Assembly: GCA_020441735.1 (NCBI GenBank) | Contig: JAGRLQ010000223.1 | Location: forward strand, 1-6,935 | Length of the DNA: 6,935 bases | Source of the DNA: Nitratireductor sp. | Lineage (GTDB): Bacteria; Pseudomonadota; Alphaproteobacteria; Rhizobiales; Rhizobiaceae | Direction: 5' to 3' | In this document: in pieces, positions 6,491-6,935 of the stretch | How positions within the stretch are numbered: position 1 is the stretch's first letter | Layout: every line of letters begins with the position of its first letter | The notes under the pieces: model-generated | Databases searched by the model: none | What the model was told of the DNA's origin: nothing | The model's input: the letters and a program-made list of their open reading frames with translations, nothing else | Translations under genes and position numbers: made by a program

Positions 6491-6935
6491 ATGCACCCCA
6501 CGCGCTCGTTTCAGGGCCTTATCCTGACCCTGCACCGTTATTGGGCGGAATATGGCTGCGCCGTGCTGCAGCCCTATGACATGGAGGTCGGCGCGGGCAC
6601 ATTTCATCCCGCAACGACACTGCGCGCACTGGGACCGAAAGCCTGGAATGCGGCTTATGTTCAGCCATCGCGCCGCCCGACCGACGGGCGCTATGGCGAG
6701 AATCCCAACCGCCTGCAGCATTATTACCAGTATCAGGTGCTCCTGAAGCCTTCTCCGCCCGATCTGCAGGAACTTTATCTCGGCTCGCTCAAGGCTATCG
6801 GCATCGATACCGATCTGCATGATATCCGGTTTGTCGAGGATGACTGGGAAAGTCCGACACTCGGTGCCTGGGGGCTTGGCTGGGAAGTCTGGTGTGACGG
6901 GATGGAAGTTTCCCAGTTCACCTATTTCCAGCAGG
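6491..6935 (+). CDS. glyQ: Glycyl-tRNA synthetase alpha subunit, N-terminal half (runs off the right edge)
   Basis: The 148 visible codons encode the catalytic alpha chain of the heterotetrameric (alpha2beta2) glycyl-tRNA synthetase, which activates glycine with ATP and charges tRNA-Gly together with GlyS in the cytoplasm. Clear family blocks are SFQGLILTLHRYWAEYGC (6-23), LQPYDMEVGAGTFHPATTLR (26-45), the class II motif 2 region QPSRRPTDGRYGENPNR (58-74) with HYYQYQV (77-83), and FVEDDWESPTLGAWGLGWEVW (114-134). The family is about 300 residues, so roughly half is shown. The ATG at 6491 gives the usual MHPTRSFQG beginning. There is no clear Shine-Dalgarno sequence just upstream, and a TTG at 6443 is in frame but less likely. 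glyS is expected downstream. It is divergent from the MFS gene. Confidence 0.97.
   Translation, partial: MHPTRSFQGLILTLHRYWAEYGCAVLQPYDMEVGAGTFHPATTLRALGPKAWNAAYVQPSRRPTDGRYGENPNRLQHYYQYQVLLKPSPPDLQELYLGSLKAIGIDTDLHDIRFVEDDWESPTLGAWGLGWEVWCDGMEVSQFTYFQQ

Overview
The window looks like ordinary chromosomal sequence from an alphaproteobacterium of the Rhizobiales (Hyphomicrobiales). The evidence is high GC content, a separate glycyl-tRNA synthetase alpha chain beginning MHPTRSFQGLI, and a long-chain polyprenyl diphosphate synthase next to a DUF2007 gene, a TrmN6-like methyltransferase and a short S49 peptidase. The genus cannot be fixed from sequence alone. I see no transposase, integrase, tRNA, CRISPR array, phage gene or att-like repeat.

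Layout: on the minus strand at the left are a tetratricopeptide-repeat exported protein (cut by the window edge) and, upstream of it, ispB, which makes the isoprenoid tail of ubiquinone. A divergent intergenic region of about 200 bp holds several small palindromes and a repeated GTAAC motif. It separates ispB from a plus-strand run: a DUF2007 protein, an overlapping TrmN6-like SAM methyltransferase, a possible terminator, an S49 serine peptidase with an intact Ser/Lys dyad, a 63-residue single-membrane-helix protein, and a PhzF-family enzyme. A YcaD-like MFS transporter lies on the minus strand and converges with the PhzF gene, 12 nt between stops. After a 271-nt divergent region, glyQ starts on the plus strand and runs off the right edge.

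How they fit: most genes are housekeeping (ubiquinone tail synthesis, probable tRNA modification, peptide cleavage, tRNA charging). Three close-packing relationships suggest coupled expression: DUF2007 with the methyltransferase (overlapping), the S49 peptidase with the small membrane protein (29-nt gap), and the small protein with PhzF (31-nt gap). No evidence here supports a new defence or mobile system. The most interesting items are modest: the soluble S49 peptidase paired with a tiny membrane protein, the GTAAC inverted and direct repeats in front of the DUF2007 gene, a possible downstream TTG start for the methyltransferase, and a 12-bp tandem duplication that doubles the S49 stop codon.
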